From Lewinellaceae bacterium (GTDB taxonomy: Bacteria; Bacteroidota; Bacteroidia; Chitinophagales; Saprospiraceae): 64,000 nucleotides of DNA. The stretch covers positions 124,001 through 188,000 of the forward strand of contig JADJUJ010000002.1 of assembly GCA_016710765.1 (NCBI GenBank), given 5' to 3'. The notes beneath the pieces were generated by a model, which ran no database searches, was not told the origin of the DNA, and worked only from the letters and a program-made list of their open reading frames with translations. The position numbers were made by a program, and so were the translations under genes. Of this stretch, positions 18,252 to 28,455 are shown one piece after another. The first letter of the stretch is position 1; every line of letters starts with the position of its first letter.

Positions 18252-20718
18252 TTATTCAGGTACGGCTTCAAATTCTACACTCCCCAGCACGCGACTTTCC
18301 GGGGCATTGTTTTTGTTGTTCATAAAAAGCAAATCGTAATATTTCCCGGCAGCCCAGGCTTCCACCATGGAATCGTAAAACCGACTGCCCGGGTTACCGC
18401 TTTGTCCGCCTGGGTATACCCCCTGCGCATGCACCTCAGGACCGAGTTCAACAATCATACGAAACGAAGGACCATGATCAGAACTGGTGGCATTAGGCGA
18501 TGTTCGGGTACCATCCGTAACCACATCCAAGCGGCTGAAGGCATCCAGGCGCGCCATGTGCATCAATTTGAAGTGCTTGAAGTTTTCCCAACTTAGCGCT
18601 TTATCCGACATAGTATTGGCCTGTGCAGCCATCGCATGAAAAACCTTCCAGAACGATATCAGCTGCCGTCTCCGTTGCTCTGGTATTGGGATGGTCAAAA
18701 AAGACCGATTGCGGGTCTTTGTCCATTATTTCGGTAAAACGCCAGGCATTGGGCAAACTCATGCTGATCCCTTTGTCTAGATAAGCATCCATTTCATCCC
18801 AGGTTTTGTAATACGTGGAATCAAACCACATGTCAAACAAAGCCGGTGCCGTGGTACCCCGAACATATTTCCCATCCCAGGCAGCAATTGTTTCAAGGTA
18901 AGTCTTTTCCTTTTCGTCGAGTTTATTGCGATCGATGAGGCGCAACAACACTGGCAAGGCATCCCCTGCTCGATAGCTGAAATTGTCCATTTGAATGGCT
19001 TTCATGCTGTCAATGGTAACGTGTTGCATAGATTCCAGGCGGTCGTAAATTCGACGTGCCCTCGAAGCATCAAAGTGCCCTGTGTAATAATAAGGATATG
19101 TGGGTGAGGTAGAGTGCTGGTTCGCAGAAAAAACAAAACCTCTCGATGGGTTTTTCATGGAGGGCAAATCAGATTCCGGCACATAGCCGTGCCAGGCATT
19201 TTCCGAAAGACTACCATCCTGTAAAAACTCGCCAGTGCCTGGATTTCGGATGGGAAAATTCCCTTGCACCGTAATGGCAATATCCCCACTTTTTGAGGCA
19301 TAAACTACATTTTGCGAAAGACAATCCAAACCGGGTATGGCATCGCGGTAATCCTGGTAAGTTTTCCCACCATTGATGCTAAAAAAATGCGTCAGGCCGT
19401 CTTTGTGGGGCGCATCATGGGTAGAATAGCGATATGCGTAATTGTACAAGGGTTGTCCAGGATCAAAATCGTACACTACCGGGCCCCAGACCGTATAATG
19501 CACCGTATCAAGCACATCAGGCAAACCTTTCACCTTGAAAACTTCCGTTCGATCTTCTACTGTATGGGGCATTCCATCCACCAGATAGGTTGTTCTGGAA
19601 GCATCGGTCCAGTCAATCTTGTACCAATCGGCTACATCCTGGCTGACATTGGTGAAGCCCCAGGCGATGTCTTCATTAAAGCCGATGACCACCCCGGGAA
19701 CACCCGGAACATTGATACCATAGCAATTGAAATTGGGGACATGGATTTGCACCTGAAACCAAACATGCGGCAACCGAAGGGGCAGATGCGTATCGTTACA
19801 GAGAATGGGATATCCGGACGCTGTTCGCGTTCCGGATACTGCCCAGTTGTTGCTGCCGTTCATGGGCTGTTGATCTGAGGGAAGCGTGCGTTCTGCTTTC
19901 CCCTTTTGCGAATGCAGCGACAATTGATCTCCCAGTAATTTTTTGGAAAAATCGGGGTGGATATTTTTCCATTGACCGGTATCTGCAACTACTGGTTTTT
20001 GCTGACTAAACCATTCAGGAAACAGATAATTAAAGGTATCCCGGCCAAAAGCAGCGAGCGTGTTGGTGGATTCCAGATCGTCATCTCGGTTGTTCAGGGC
20101 ATCAATCATGCTTTCGATGATGAGTGCTGTTTTAACCGGCGCCCAATGTTCTGGTTTGTAATGCAATAATTTGAACTCGACAGGATAATCAGCCGGATCC
20201 AATTGGTCGATGTACTGGTTTACACCTTCGGTGTAGGCCTCCAACATGGTACGGGTAGGTTCCGATTGCTGCCATTGCGCCCAATCGGTTTCAGCAGCGC
20301 GGGCAACACCACGCCGACGCATCAGGCGGTCCATTTCCAGCGTCCTGTTCCCCAGCACTTCTGAAAGTCGGCCAGCTGTCTGCCTGGAATTGATGTCCAT
20401 CTGCCACAAGCGCTGTTGCGCCGTAATGTATCCCTGTACGATGTAGGCATCCTTGGTGTTGTCCGCAAAGATGTGTGGCACCAGTTGGTCGTCATACACC
20501 ACCGAAACCTTTCCCTTCAGGCCCTTCAAATTAATTTTGGGTTGCTGCAACACAAACGCTCTGTTGGCGGGTTCCGCATTTTTCCAAAAGCCGGAGAAAG
20601 GACTAAAAAACGAGCCCAGGGGCGGCAATTGCTGCTCTCCTGCTTTTTGCGGTGTGCCCAAAACATAAAGCAGGGCGGAGGTTAATGCGGCACTTAGCAA
20701 GAAAGGTAGGAAACGCAT
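18252..20718 (-). CDS. Penicillin acylase family (Ntn-hydrolase) protein, one frameshift
   Basis: About 822 codons. After an N-terminal hydrophobic export signal (residues 1-20) comes an A-chain-like region, a spacer, and the autoprocessing site GSNNW, where S289 would become the N-terminal nucleophile of the B chain. Downstream blocks (NDTHLPLRLPHVWFQV, PGVPGVVIGFNEDIAWGFTN, HFDASRARRIYDRL) are typical of periplasmic penicillin/acyl-homoserine-lactone acylases. The frame breaks near the C-terminus: an A5 run on the plus strand at 18639-18643 has one base too many, and removing it gives LEGFHAMAAQANTMSD and joins the family-like tail ending at 18252. The natural amide substrate is not predictable. 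It forms an operon with the membrane protein downstream. Confidence 0.88.
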
Positions 20719-21136
20719 AGCGAGATAAATTCAAGGTAATAGGGCAAGGGAACAAAGCTTTGCGCCCAGATTTCCGAACAAGAATAAAGACAATTTGGTC
20801 CACCTGCAAATAAAAAGCAAAATTTGGCCAAGTTCCGTTCTTCCCAACAACTAAGATTAATTATTCAAAAAAACGGGTAAATATTTTACAAATCACAAAA
20901 CTTGTCTTAAACTTGCAGCAAGTAGTTTTTTGTGTTTATTTGTTTGTTAGAATCCCTTTCCGTACGGGCAAGGGATTTCTATTTAAACCAGTATCAAAAT
21001 TAGGTACGCCGCCCTTTTGTAATATTTGGATAAAAAATGGCCACGAATACAAGCTACTGCATTTCAGATAACGAAACACAGCCGCACTTGTATTCGTGGC
21101 CATAAAATCTGCCTGGAGCTGGAAATTACAAACGAC
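20719..21136. other. Intergenic region between two minus-strand genes
   Basis: 418 bp, AT-rich. It contains a weak stem AATCCCTT/AAGGGATT at 20951-20977 without a convincing T tract and the strong inverted repeat at 21038-21102. No credible gene; the promoter of the acylase gene presumably lies near 20730-20900 but I could not pick a clear box. Confidence 0.4.
21038..21102 (-). repeat. Inverted repeat, possible terminator (GGCCACGAATACA type)
   Basis: TGGCCACGAATACAAG at 21038-21053 is perfectly complementary to CTTGTATTCGTGGCCA at 21087-21102, with a 33-base loop. On the minus strand the second arm is followed by TTTTTTATCC, so it may terminate the small gene at 21137-21289. The GGCCACGAATACA word resembles dispersed repeats common in Bacteroidota genomes (recollection, not checked). 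Confidence 0.7.
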
Positions 21137-21289
21137 CTAATGCGCCGGCAAGTCCTGTAAACAGGAAAGGAAAAGCAACCCACACCCATTCCGGGAGAAA
21201 AGCAGCAGGCCCACTGTCAAAACGCCACCAAAGGCAGCAAGCATCCAGTCGCGACGGGTATTCGGTACGTATTCTTCGTTCTTCTTCAT
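21137..21289 (-). CDS. Small single-helix membrane protein
   Basis: 50 residues from ATG 21289 (MKKNEEYVPNTRRDW), then one membrane helix (LAAFGGVLTVGLLLF) and a short cysteine-containing tail. The positive N-terminus suggests cytoplasmic location of that end. A good Bacteroidota promoter upstream and a hairpin downstream support a real gene. Function unknown. Confidence 0.55.
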   Translation of the reverse strand: MKKNEEYVPNTRRDWMLAAFGGVLTVGLLLFSRNGCGLLFLSCLQDLPAH

Positions 21290-21308
21290 GTATAATTTAT
21301 TTGATGCG

Positions 21309-21338
21309 CAAAAGTAACAAGGTTTTGGAATAATCAAA
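21309..21338 (-). promoter_or_regulatory. Bacteroidota-type promoter for the 50-residue membrane protein
   Basis: On the minus strand TACTTTTG (plus-strand 21309-21316) matches TAnnTTTG, and TTTG (21335-21338) lies 18 bases upstream, matching the -33/-7 layout used by the Bacteroidota primary sigma factor. The start codon is about 20 bp downstream. Confidence 0.55.
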
Positions 21339-21430
21339 AATTATCCCAAACGACTTACTCCAGCAGTAGCCCAACCAAGTCTAACTTGCCCAATATTATT
21401 TTCTTTCGTTCCTTTGCACCATCTAAACGC

Positions 21431-21551
21431 CTCAACTCCTCTCCTCTCCTCAACTCCTCAACTCTCCTCAACTCTCCTCAACTCTCCTCCTTCTCCTCAA
21501 CTCTCCTCCTTCTCCTCAACTCTCCTCCTCAACCTCCTCCTCCCCTTCCTC
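21431..21551 (+). repeat. Polypyrimidine (CT-rich) tract before an ATG
   Basis: About 120 bases are almost only C and T with scattered AA, built of slipping units such as CTCAACTCTC and CTCCTTCTC, ending one base before the ATG at 21552. Tandem-like slippage is plain to see. The tract occupies the whole leader of the asparaginase-domain gene. Confidence 0.8.
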
Positions 21552-22097
21552 ATGATCCAGGTTTTCGTCACCGGCGGTACATTTGACAAAGAATACAACT
21601 ATCTCACGGGTGAGTTGTACTTCAAAGACACCCATTTGAAAGAGATGTTCGATCGCGGACGCTGCAAAGTTGAGATCGACATCAAAACGCTGATGATGGT
21701 TGATTCGCTGGAAATGAATGATGAAGACCGCAACATTGTGGTTCACAACTGCCGCAAGACGTCCAGCAAGCGCATACTGATTACCCATGGCACCGACCGG
21801 ATGGTCCACACTGCTGGTATTCTGGCCGAATCCGACATAGATGATAAAACCATTGTACTGACGGGCGCTATGGTGCCCTACGCCTTTGGTACTTCATCGG
21901 ATGGATTTTTCAACCTTGGATCGGCCCTGGCCTTTGTACAGGTATTGCCACCGGGCGTTTATATCGTGATGAATGGCCGGTATTTTCATTGGGATAGAGT
22001 AAGAAAGAACCGGCAAACCGGCAACTTTGAAGAAACTGCCCCTTCCCTACCCGATGATCATGATGAAACCCAAGCGTATCGCTCAGATTTTATGTAA
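21552..22097 (+). CDS. Asparaginase-domain protein (N-terminal domain only)
   Basis: 181 residues from ATG 21552. The longer frame to 21414 translates the CT repeat and is rejected. The catalytic threonine motifs of type I/II asparaginases are present: VTGGTFDK at residues 5-12 and THGTDRM at about 76-82, with the LTGAMVPYAF strand. Only the N-terminal Rossmann-like domain is there; full L-asparaginases are about 330 residues, so this belongs to the short, poorly characterised asparaginase-domain group. Its activity is uncertain. It has no signal peptide. Confidence 0.8.
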   Translation: MIQVFVTGGTFDKEYNYLTGELYFKDTHLKEMFDRGRCKVEIDIKTLMMVDSLEMNDEDRNIVVHNCRKTSSKRILITHGTDRMVHTAGILAESDIDDKTIVLTGAMVPYAFGTSSDGFFNLGSALAFVQVLPPGVYIVMNGRYFHWDRVRKNRQTGNFEETAPSLPDDHDETQAYRSDFM

Positions 22098-22367
22098 GAA
22101 TGACAGTTGTCCCCCAAACAAATAAAGGTACACCATACCTGAAACGATGGGCGCCAGCGCCGATACCAGCATTACCCGAAAATACTTTCTTGGCACCTTG
22201 CTGCGCTCCAAAAACTCTGAAATGGCGGAAATGATGAGGATCGACAATACGATCGGCACCAATATTGCCGTTAAAAGGGTGGCCAGATAATCGTTTAGCA
22301 GCCATAAGGCCAGCCAAGCGATCAACTCCAGTAAAAAAATCTCTATTGTCGAAAGCCTGATGGACAT
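22083..22367 (-). CDS. Small membrane protein, unknown
   Basis: 94 residues from ATG 22367 (MSIRLSTIEIFLLELIAW). About three membrane helices: LLELIAWLALWLLNDYL, LLTAILVPIVLSILIISA and VMLVSALAPIVSGMVYLYLF, with a basic loop (ERSKVPRKYFR). No enzyme motif. The 3' end overlaps the asparaginase-domain gene by 15 bp (convergent), and the start codon overlaps that of the divergent DUF6794 gene. A longer start at 22466 would run through the neighbour's signal peptide and is rejected. Confidence 0.65.
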   Translation of the reverse strand: MSIRLSTIEIFLLELIAWLALWLLNDYLATLLTAILVPIVLSILIISAISEFLERSKVPRKYFRVMLVSALAPIVSGMVYLYLFGGQLSFLHKI

Positions 22368-22908
22368 GTTCTTGAAAATTAAAAGTTTTACGCCTGCCTT
22401 CCTGTTGTTGGTACTACCTGCAACCAATCTCTGTGCGCAGCAAAAAGAAACGGCGCCCGCCAACAATGAAGCGGAATTTGAGCAGCAATATCAGGAAAGG
22501 ATTACCAAAGACCGGCTCTTTGGCACCTATATTCCTAAAAATCTCGACGATGCCCTGCTGCAACTGGACAAACTGATTGCTCCGGATAACCAACTGATGG
22601 TAAAAAACATACCAGAAGACAGCATTTGCATTTACCTCCATTCCAAACTCGGACAATGGATTATTCTCAACTGGGGCTTTTACGGTGGCTCAAGGCTCTC
22701 CAATTACCTTAGAAGTGCCGGCGTTACCTACCCCGACGATATGGCCGATCTTATCCTGATTGCCTATCACCGACACCTTAACCAGAAGCCCGTTGTGATC
22801 AAGAATCTGGCCCTTTCCTTCCGCGACAAACGCAAAAAATCTTGGCAGGAAGAACAAAAAAAGCACCCTGTTTTGTACGAAGAAACGCGAAAAAAGGACC
22901 GCCGTTGA
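22360..22908 (+). CDS. Exported DUF6794-containing protein
   Basis: 182 residues (or 180 from ATG 22366). A signal peptide ends at LCAQ (about residue 27). The domain at 60-150 has the DUF6794 hallmarks: NLDDALLQLDKLI, LGQWIILNWGFYGGSRL and a YPDDMADLILIAYHRHLN block. Function is unknown for the family. The C-terminus is very basic and lysine-rich. The stop codon sits inside the terminator stem, and topA follows by 61 bp. Confidence 0.78.
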   Translation: MDMFLKIKSFTPAFLLLVLPATNLCAQQKETAPANNEAEFEQQYQERITKDRLFGTYIPKNLDDALLQLDKLIAPDNQLMVKNIPEDSICIYLHSKLGQWIILNWGFYGGSRLSNYLRSAGVTYPDDMADLILIAYHRHLNQKPVVIKNLALSFRDKRKKSWQEEQKKHPVLYEETRKKDRR

Positions 22909-22929
22909 ATCAACGGCGGTTTTCTTTTT
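22899..22929 (+). terminator. Terminator overlapping the DUF6794 stop codon
   Basis: CCGCCGTTGA pairs perfectly with TCAACGGCGG around a single A and is followed by TTTTCTTTTT. The stop codon TGA (22906-22908) is the end of the left arm, so a terminating ribosome would cover the hairpin. Confidence 0.85.
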
Positions 22930-22939
22930 AAATTAATGG

Positions 22940-22947
22940 TACTTTTG
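22940..22947 (+). promoter_or_regulatory. Putative -7 box for topA
   Basis: TACTTTTG fits TAnnTTTG and sits 22 bp before the topA ATG; no clear -33 TTG at the standard distance, and the region overlaps the preceding terminator's T tract. Confidence 0.45.
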
Positions 22948-22969
22948 TGCCCCAATACCTAAATTCGAT

Positions 22970-25503
22970 ATGGCAAAAAAACTCCTTATAGTAGAATCCC
23001 CGGCAAAAGCAAAACCATTGAAAAATATCTTGGTTCCGATTTTGCTGTCAAATCATCTTACGGACATATTCGCGACCTGGAAAAAGGCAATGATCTGGGC
23101 GTTGATGTGGACAATCATTACAAACCCAATTACGTCGTTCCAGCGGATAAACACAAAACCGTAAAGGAACTTAAAGACGCTGCTGCAAAGGCAGATGAAG
23201 TCTGGCTCGCAACGGACGAAGACCGCGAAGGAGAAGCAATTTCCTGGCACCTCTGTCAGGTTCTCGGACTCGATGAGCTGACCACCAAGCGAATTGTTTT
23301 TCACGAAATTACCAAGCCGGCCATCCAAAAAGCCGTGCAATCGCCCCGCAACCTCGACCTGAACCTTATCAATGCCCAACAGGCGCGCAGGGTACTCGAC
23401 CGCCTCGTTGGCTGGGAACTTTCCGGGTTGCTCTGGAAGAAAATAAAAGGTCAATTATCGGCCGGGCGTGTACAATCGGTAGCTGTAAAATTGATTGTAG
23501 AACGCGAGCGCGACATCCAGCAATTTGCCGTGTCACCCTATTTTAAGGTTGTCGCCGAATTTCAGGCCCCCAATGCACAGGGAAAACTGGTCAACTTCAA
23601 AGCCGAAGCGCCAAAGCGTTTTGAAAATGGCGATGATGCTGAAACCTTTTTAAAAAAATGCATCAAGGCCTTGTACAAGGTGGATAGTATCGATGTTCGC
23701 CCAACGAAACGCAAGCCAGCACCACCTTTTATCACCTCCACCCTCCAACAGGAAGCCAGCAGGAAACTCGGCTACTCTGTTAGCCGCACCATGTCGATCG
23801 CCCAGGGATTGTACGAAAAAGGTCACATTACCTACATGCGTACCGATTCCACCATTATGAGCGAGCTGGCATTGCAGGCCATGGGGGATGAAATCACCAA
23901 GCTATACGGTGCCAAATACCACCATTTGCGCCACTTCAAAAGTGGTAAGCAACTGGCCCAGGAAGCCCACGAAGCCATCCGCCCCACTTATTTTGACAAT
24001 ACAACTGCCGGCGACACCCGCGACGAGCAGCGCTTATACGACCTGATCTGGAAACGCACCATGGCCAGCCAAATGGCCGATGCTGAACTGGAAAAGACTA
24101 CTGTCGACATCAACATCAGTACGCAACCCGATGCTGTTTTGCAGGCAGAAGGCGAGGTGCTAAAATTCGATGGCTTTTTGAAAGTCTATCTGGAGAGTAC
24201 CGACGACGAGGAAGAAGAAGCGAAGGGCATGCTGCCACCACTAAAAACCGGACAGCAACTGGCCCTCGACTACATGAGTGCTACCGAAAAATTCACACGC
24301 CCACCTGCACGGTTCACAGAAGCAAGCCTTGTTAAAAAACTCGAGGAACTGGGCATCGGCCGCCCGTCTACTTACGCCCCGACCATTTCTAAAATAATGG
24401 AAACCAATCGCGGTTATGTCACGAAGGAAAGTCGCGATGGTGAAGAACGCCAGTTTCAGGTACTGACCCTGAAGCAGGATGTCTTGAGTAAAGCCGTATC
24501 GAAGGAAATCACCGGCACCACTAAAAATGTGCTGTACCCCTCCGACCTGGGCATGATTGTCATCGACTTTCTGGACCAATACTTTGGAAAAATCATGGAC
24601 TATGGTTTTACCGCCGGGATTGAAGAGCGTTTTGACGACATCGCTGAGGGCAAAGTAGACTGGTCAAAAATGATTGATGGCTTTTACCGTCCATTTCACG
24701 ACACCGTAGAAAAAACACTGAAGGAGGCCGACCGGGCCGATGGCGAGCGCATTTTGGGTAAAGACCCGGAAAGCGGGCGGACCATTCTTGTCCGCATGAG
24801 CAGTTTGGGCAAACCTGTGGTTCAAATCGGAAAAGCAGACGAACTGGATCCGGAAGAAAAACCCAAATATGCCAACCTCAAGCCAGGCACCACCCTGGAA
24901 ACCGTAAATTTAGAGGAAGCCTTAGGATCTTTTGCCCTACCAAGGGCGCTGGGAGAATTTGAAGGCCATGAAATTGTGGTCAACTCCGGTCGGTACGGCC
25001 CCTATTTGAAATTTGATGAACAGTTTGTTTCTCTGGCAAAAAGCGACGACCCTTTTGAGATCAGTATAGATCGCGCCATTGAACTAATTATGGCCAAGCG
25101 TGATGCCGACAAGCCCATCGGCTATTTTGAAGAAAAACCCATTACCAAAGGCAAAGGTCGTTTTGGACCATTTATTAAGTGGGAAGACCTTTACGTCAAT
25201 GTTCCGAAGGCCATTAACTTCGACATGATTACTGAAAAGCAGGCTTTGGTCTTGCTGGAAGCAAAAATCGAAAAAGAGGCCAACCGCTATATTCAGCACT
25301 GGCCTGAAGAAAAAATCAGCATTGAGAACGGACGTTGGGGGCCATTCCTTCGCTTTGGCAAACAAATGCTCAACCTGCCAAAAGTGGATGGAGCGAAAAT
25401 GACCACCGATCAGGCTCGAACCCTGACGCTGGAGGATGCTAAGGCAATGATAGAGAAAGAAATCCCCAACGCGTTTAACAGCAATAAGAAGAAGAAAAAA
25501 TAA
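22970..25503 (+). CDS. topA: DNA topoisomerase I (one frameshift near the 5' end)
   Basis: About 845 codons after repair. The first 14 codons (MAKKLLIVESPAKA) are the TOPRIM start of topoisomerase IA. The frame is then lost at the A4 run 23011-23014; one extra A restores KAKTIEKYLGSDFAVKSSYGHIRDLEKGNDLGV and joins the long frame to 25503. TOPRIM acidic residues are in ATDEDREGEA; the active-site tyrosine is in HITYMRTDST. The C-terminus has three copies of the topoisomerase C-terminal repeat (GRYGPYLKF, GRFGPFIKW, GRWGPFLRF) and a polylysine end. It relaxes negative supercoils. An essential gene like this is unlikely to be truly broken, so a sequence error is the best reading. Confidence 0.93.
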
Positions 25504-25522
25504 TTCGCGTTGGACAGTACGT

Positions 25523-26161
25523 TTATATAATGTTGTCGTACTGATAAATGTCGTCATTCAGCGGCTGGCCTGCGGAAATTTCCACCAGTGGCTTAATGAT
25601 GCCATTGGACAAATCGTACACCCAACCATGAATCTGCGGAGCATCCCGCTTTTGCCATTCCCGTTGAACGATGGAGGTTTCCGCAAGGTTATTGACCTGC
25701 TGTATGATGTTTAGTTCAATCAAGCGGTTCAAGCGGCCCTCATCAGTAGAAATGGCCTTTAATTCCGCCTGATTTAAATGGTAGATGTCTTTAATGTGCC
25801 GAAGCCATTTGTTGATCAAGCCAAAAGAATGCCGGGTCATGGCTGCCCGTACGCCGCCACAGCCATAATGGCCGCATACAATAATGTGCTTCACTTTCAG
25901 CACTTCTACTGCATACTGCAACACACTGAGCACGTTCAGATCGGTGTGGATAACCAAATTGGCGACATTACGGTGGATAAAAATTTGGCCAGGCTGTGTT
26001 TGGGTAATGACGTCGGGTGGCACCCGGCTGTCGGAACAGCCAATCCAAAGGAAATCGGGGCGTTGTACCTTTAGTAAACGGTCAAAGAACTCAGGTTCTT
26101 CCGCATTTTTCTTATGAGCCCATTCTTTGTTGGCTAAGAGTAATTTTTCATACGTCTGCAT
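25523..26161 (-). CDS. Beta-class carbonic anhydrase
   Basis: 212 residues, the usual length for the beta class. Zinc ligands C42, H98 and C101 and the Asp/Arg dyad D44-R46 are all present (CSDSRVPPD; CGHYGCGG). It interconverts carbon dioxide and bicarbonate in the cytoplasm, supplying carboxylases and pH control. Convergent with topA (19-bp gap) and divergent from trxB. Confidence 0.95.
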   Translation of the reverse strand: MQTYEKLLLANKEWAHKKNAEEPEFFDRLLKVQRPDFLWIGCSDSRVPPDVITQTQPGQIFIHRNVANLVIHTDLNVLSVLQYAVEVLKVKHIIVCGHYGCGGVRAAMTRHSFGLINKWLRHIKDIYHLNQAELKAISTDEGRLNRLIELNIIQQVNNLAETSIVQREWQKRDAPQIHGWVYDLSNGIIKPLVEISAGQPLNDDIYQYDNII

Positions 26162-26349
26162 TCCTAATTTTTTAGATAAACGATTAAGGTTTATGATTGG
26201 TCAAACAATACCAGTATTGGAATGGTTAAAACACCTGAAAAGACAGGTCCTACACCAGCGCCCAGCGAAATTAGTCCGCCGGAGAACAAAATAGGTAAAA
26301 AATACCATTCAATATTTACTTCACGCCTTTTTTCTACCGGTCTTCGCTT

Positions 26350-26357
26350 TACCTTTG
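26350..26357 (+). promoter_or_regulatory. Putative -7 box for trxB
   Basis: TACCTTTG matches TAnnTTTG and ends 8 bp before the trxB ATG, implying a leader of very few bases. A -33 TTG is not evident. Confidence 0.45.
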
Positions 26358-26365
26358 CATGCATT

Positions 26366-27295
26366 ATGGAAAAAGTTAAATGTCTTATCATTGGTTCCGG
26401 CCCTGCCGGTTATACCGCTGCCATTTATGCAGCCCGCGCCGGACTCAATCCGGTCATGTACACTGGTCCTCAACCCGGTGGTCAACTCATGATTACCACC
26501 GAAGTGGAAAACTATCCTGGCTACCCGGAAGGGCGTACAGGTCCTGACATGATGGAGGATTTCCGTCAGCAGGCCGCTCGCTTTGAAACCGACATGCGGT
26601 ATGAGTTGATCTCTAAAGTCGACTTTTCTGGTCCGGTACACAAAGCCTGGACAGAAACAGGCCATGAAATCCACGCGAACACGATCATCATTGCCACTGG
26701 CGCCAGTGCAAAATGGCTGGGTATCCCAGGCGAGCAGGAACTCCAGAACATGGGTGTTTCCGCTTGTGCCGTGTGCGACGGATTTTTCTTCCGCAATCAG
26801 GAGGTGGCCATCGTTGGTGGCGGTGATACCGCAGCGGAGGAGAGCACCTACCTGGCTAAAATCTGTTCAAAGGTTCACCTGTTTGTTCGCCGCGATGAAA
26901 TGCGTGCCTCCAAAATCATGCAGGAAAGGGTGGCGGCCAAAGAGAACCTGATTGTACACTGGAATACGGAAGCGGTGGCCGTAGAGGGCAGCGATGCCGT
27001 AACCGGTGTAAAAATCCTGAACAACAAAACGGGGGAAACCAGCACCCTTCCCGTTTCCGCCTTTTTTGTCGCCATCGGTCACGAACCTACCACCAGCATT
27101 TTCAAAGACTGGCTAAACTTGGACGAAAGCGGTTATATTCTAACCACTCCCGGTACCAGCAAAACCAATATTCCTGGTGTTTTTGCCAGCGGCGATGCGC
27201 AGGACAAAGTGTACCGTCAGGCAATCACTGCAGCCGGAACAGGCTGCATGGCAGCATTGGATGCTGAGCGCTATTTGGTAGAGCAAGGACTATAA
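26366..27295 (+). CDS. trxB: Thioredoxin-disulfide reductase
   Basis: 309 residues from ATG 26366; 48 upstream in-frame codons cross the promoter and are not used. An N-terminal FAD-binding GSGPAGYTAA (11-20), redox pair C134-C137 in SACAVCDGFF, NADPH-binding GGGDTAAEE, and a C-terminal FAD contact GVFASGDAQDK...RQAITAAGTG are all canonical. It passes electrons from NADPH to thioredoxin in the cytoplasm. The aminotransferase gene begins 8 bp downstream, so a two-gene operon is likely. Confidence 0.96.
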   Translation: MEKVKCLIIGSGPAGYTAAIYAARAGLNPVMYTGPQPGGQLMITTEVENYPGYPEGRTGPDMMEDFRQQAARFETDMRYELISKVDFSGPVHKAWTETGHEIHANTIIIATGASAKWLGIPGEQELQNMGVSACAVCDGFFFRNQEVAIVGGGDTAAEESTYLAKICSKVHLFVRRDEMRASKIMQERVAAKENLIVHWNTEAVAVEGSDAVTGVKILNNKTGETSTLPVSAFFVAIGHEPTTSIFKDWLNLDESGYILTTPGTSKTNIPGVFASGDAQDKVYRQAITAAGTGCMAALDAERYLVEQGL

Positions 27296-27303
27296 ACAGC
27301 CTT

Positions 27304-28455
27304 ATGGAGTGCCAGCAACACCTTTTTTCCCTGCCCCCTGAAAGGCACTACCTCAATGGGGCCTACATGTCGCCACAGTTAAAATCTGTGGAAGCGGCAG
27401 GAATAGCAGGTTTGCTGCGCAAAAACAACCCGGCTAACTTCAGTGCGCAGGATTTCTTCGATCAACCGGAGATCCTGCGCACTTTGTTTGCCCAATTGGT
27501 ACATGCCGCGGGCCCTGAAGAAATTGCCCTGATTCCTTCGGCATCATATGGCATGGCAATAGTTGCCAAAAATCTCCCAGCCAGGCGGGGCCAAAACATT
27601 GTGATGGCCGAACAGCAATTTCCCAGCCATGTATACCCTTGGATGGCCCTATGCCAGGAAAAAGGGCTTTCTTTGAAAACGGCTCCAATGCCACAATCTT
27701 CTGTTGCCCGTGGGAGGACCTGGAATCAACTTCTTTTGGATGCTATTGATGACAACACCTGTATGGTGGCGCTCCCGCAGGTACACTGGAGTACCGGCAC
27801 CCGCTTCGATCTTGCGGCACTTAGTGCAAAAGCACATGCTGTTGGTGCCCTGCTGGTTGTAGATGGCACACAAAGTGTTGGCGCCCTGCCAATGGATGTT
27901 CGGGCCTTGGGCATTGATGCGCTCGTTTGCGCAGGTTACAAATGGCTGATGTCTCCCTATGGCACCGGATACGCCTGGCTTGGTCCATCCTTTATCGCTG
28001 GGCAACCACTGGAGGAAAACTGGATTAACCGGGCCAACAGCGAAGATTTTTCACGGCTTGTCGAGTACCAACCCGCTTATCAGGCCGGCGCAAGGCGCTT
28101 CGACGTGGGCGAACGGAGTAATTTCATTCAGGTACCGATGTGCATTGCCGCCCTACAACAAATACTGGACTGGGGCCCGGCCAATATTCAGGAATACTGC
28201 CATACCCTGCTCGCGGGTTTTCCCGAAAAATGGGAACAACACGGTTTTTTGCTGGACGAACCCTCCCATAGGGCTTCCCATTTGTTTGGCGTAAGCTTGC
28301 CCAACCATATTGCCCTGGCAATACTCCAGGAGCGGCTGCAGGCAGCAGGCATCAGCATTTCTGTACGGGGTGCATTTTTGCGTGTTTCTCCCAATGTGTA
28401 CAACAACGCCACAGATATGGAAGCCCTGACTGAAGTGTTGACAAGTTTTAATTAA
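27304..28455 (+). CDS. Class V aminotransferase-fold PLP enzyme
   Basis: 383 residues, an Fold-I PLP enzyme like cysteine desulfurases, kynureninases and isopenicillin-N epimerases. D187 (LLVVDGTQSVG) should bind the pyridine nitrogen and K213 (CAGYKWLMSPYG) should form the internal aldimine; H161 in LPQVHWSTG stacks on the cofactor. The catalytic-loop cysteine of SufS/IscS is not evident, which argues against a housekeeping cysteine desulfurase. It follows trxB by 8 bp. The exact reaction is unknown. Confidence 0.85.
   Translation: MECQQHLFSLPPERHYLNGAYMSPQLKSVEAAGIAGLLRKNNPANFSAQDFFDQPEILRTLFAQLVHAAGPEEIALIPSASYGMAIVAKNLPARRGQNIVMAEQQFPSHVYPWMALCQEKGLSLKTAPMPQSSVARGRTWNQLLLDAIDDNTCMVALPQVHWSTGTRFDLAALSAKAHAVGALLVVDGTQSVGALPMDVRALGIDALVCAGYKWLMSPYGTGYAWLGPSFIAGQPLEENWINRANSEDFSRLVEYQPAYQAGARRFDVGERSNFIQVPMCIAALQQILDWGPANIQEYCHTLLAGFPEKWEQHGFLLDEPSHRASHLFGVSLPNHIALAILQERLQAAGISISVRGAFLRVSPNVYNNATDMEALTEVLTSFN

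Noticed and set aside
20951..20977. Stem AATCCCTT/AAGGGATT as a terminator
   Set aside because: It lacks a T tract on the strand where it would be needed and is far from both flanking stop codons.
26191..26391. 66-codon minus-strand frame with a hydrophobic C-terminal half (FLPILFSGGLISLGAGVGPV), between carbonic anhydrase and trxB
   Set aside because: It overlaps the trxB start and its promoter, the only ATG starts lie inside trxB, and the N-terminal half is not protein-like. A very small membrane peptide cannot be excluded.
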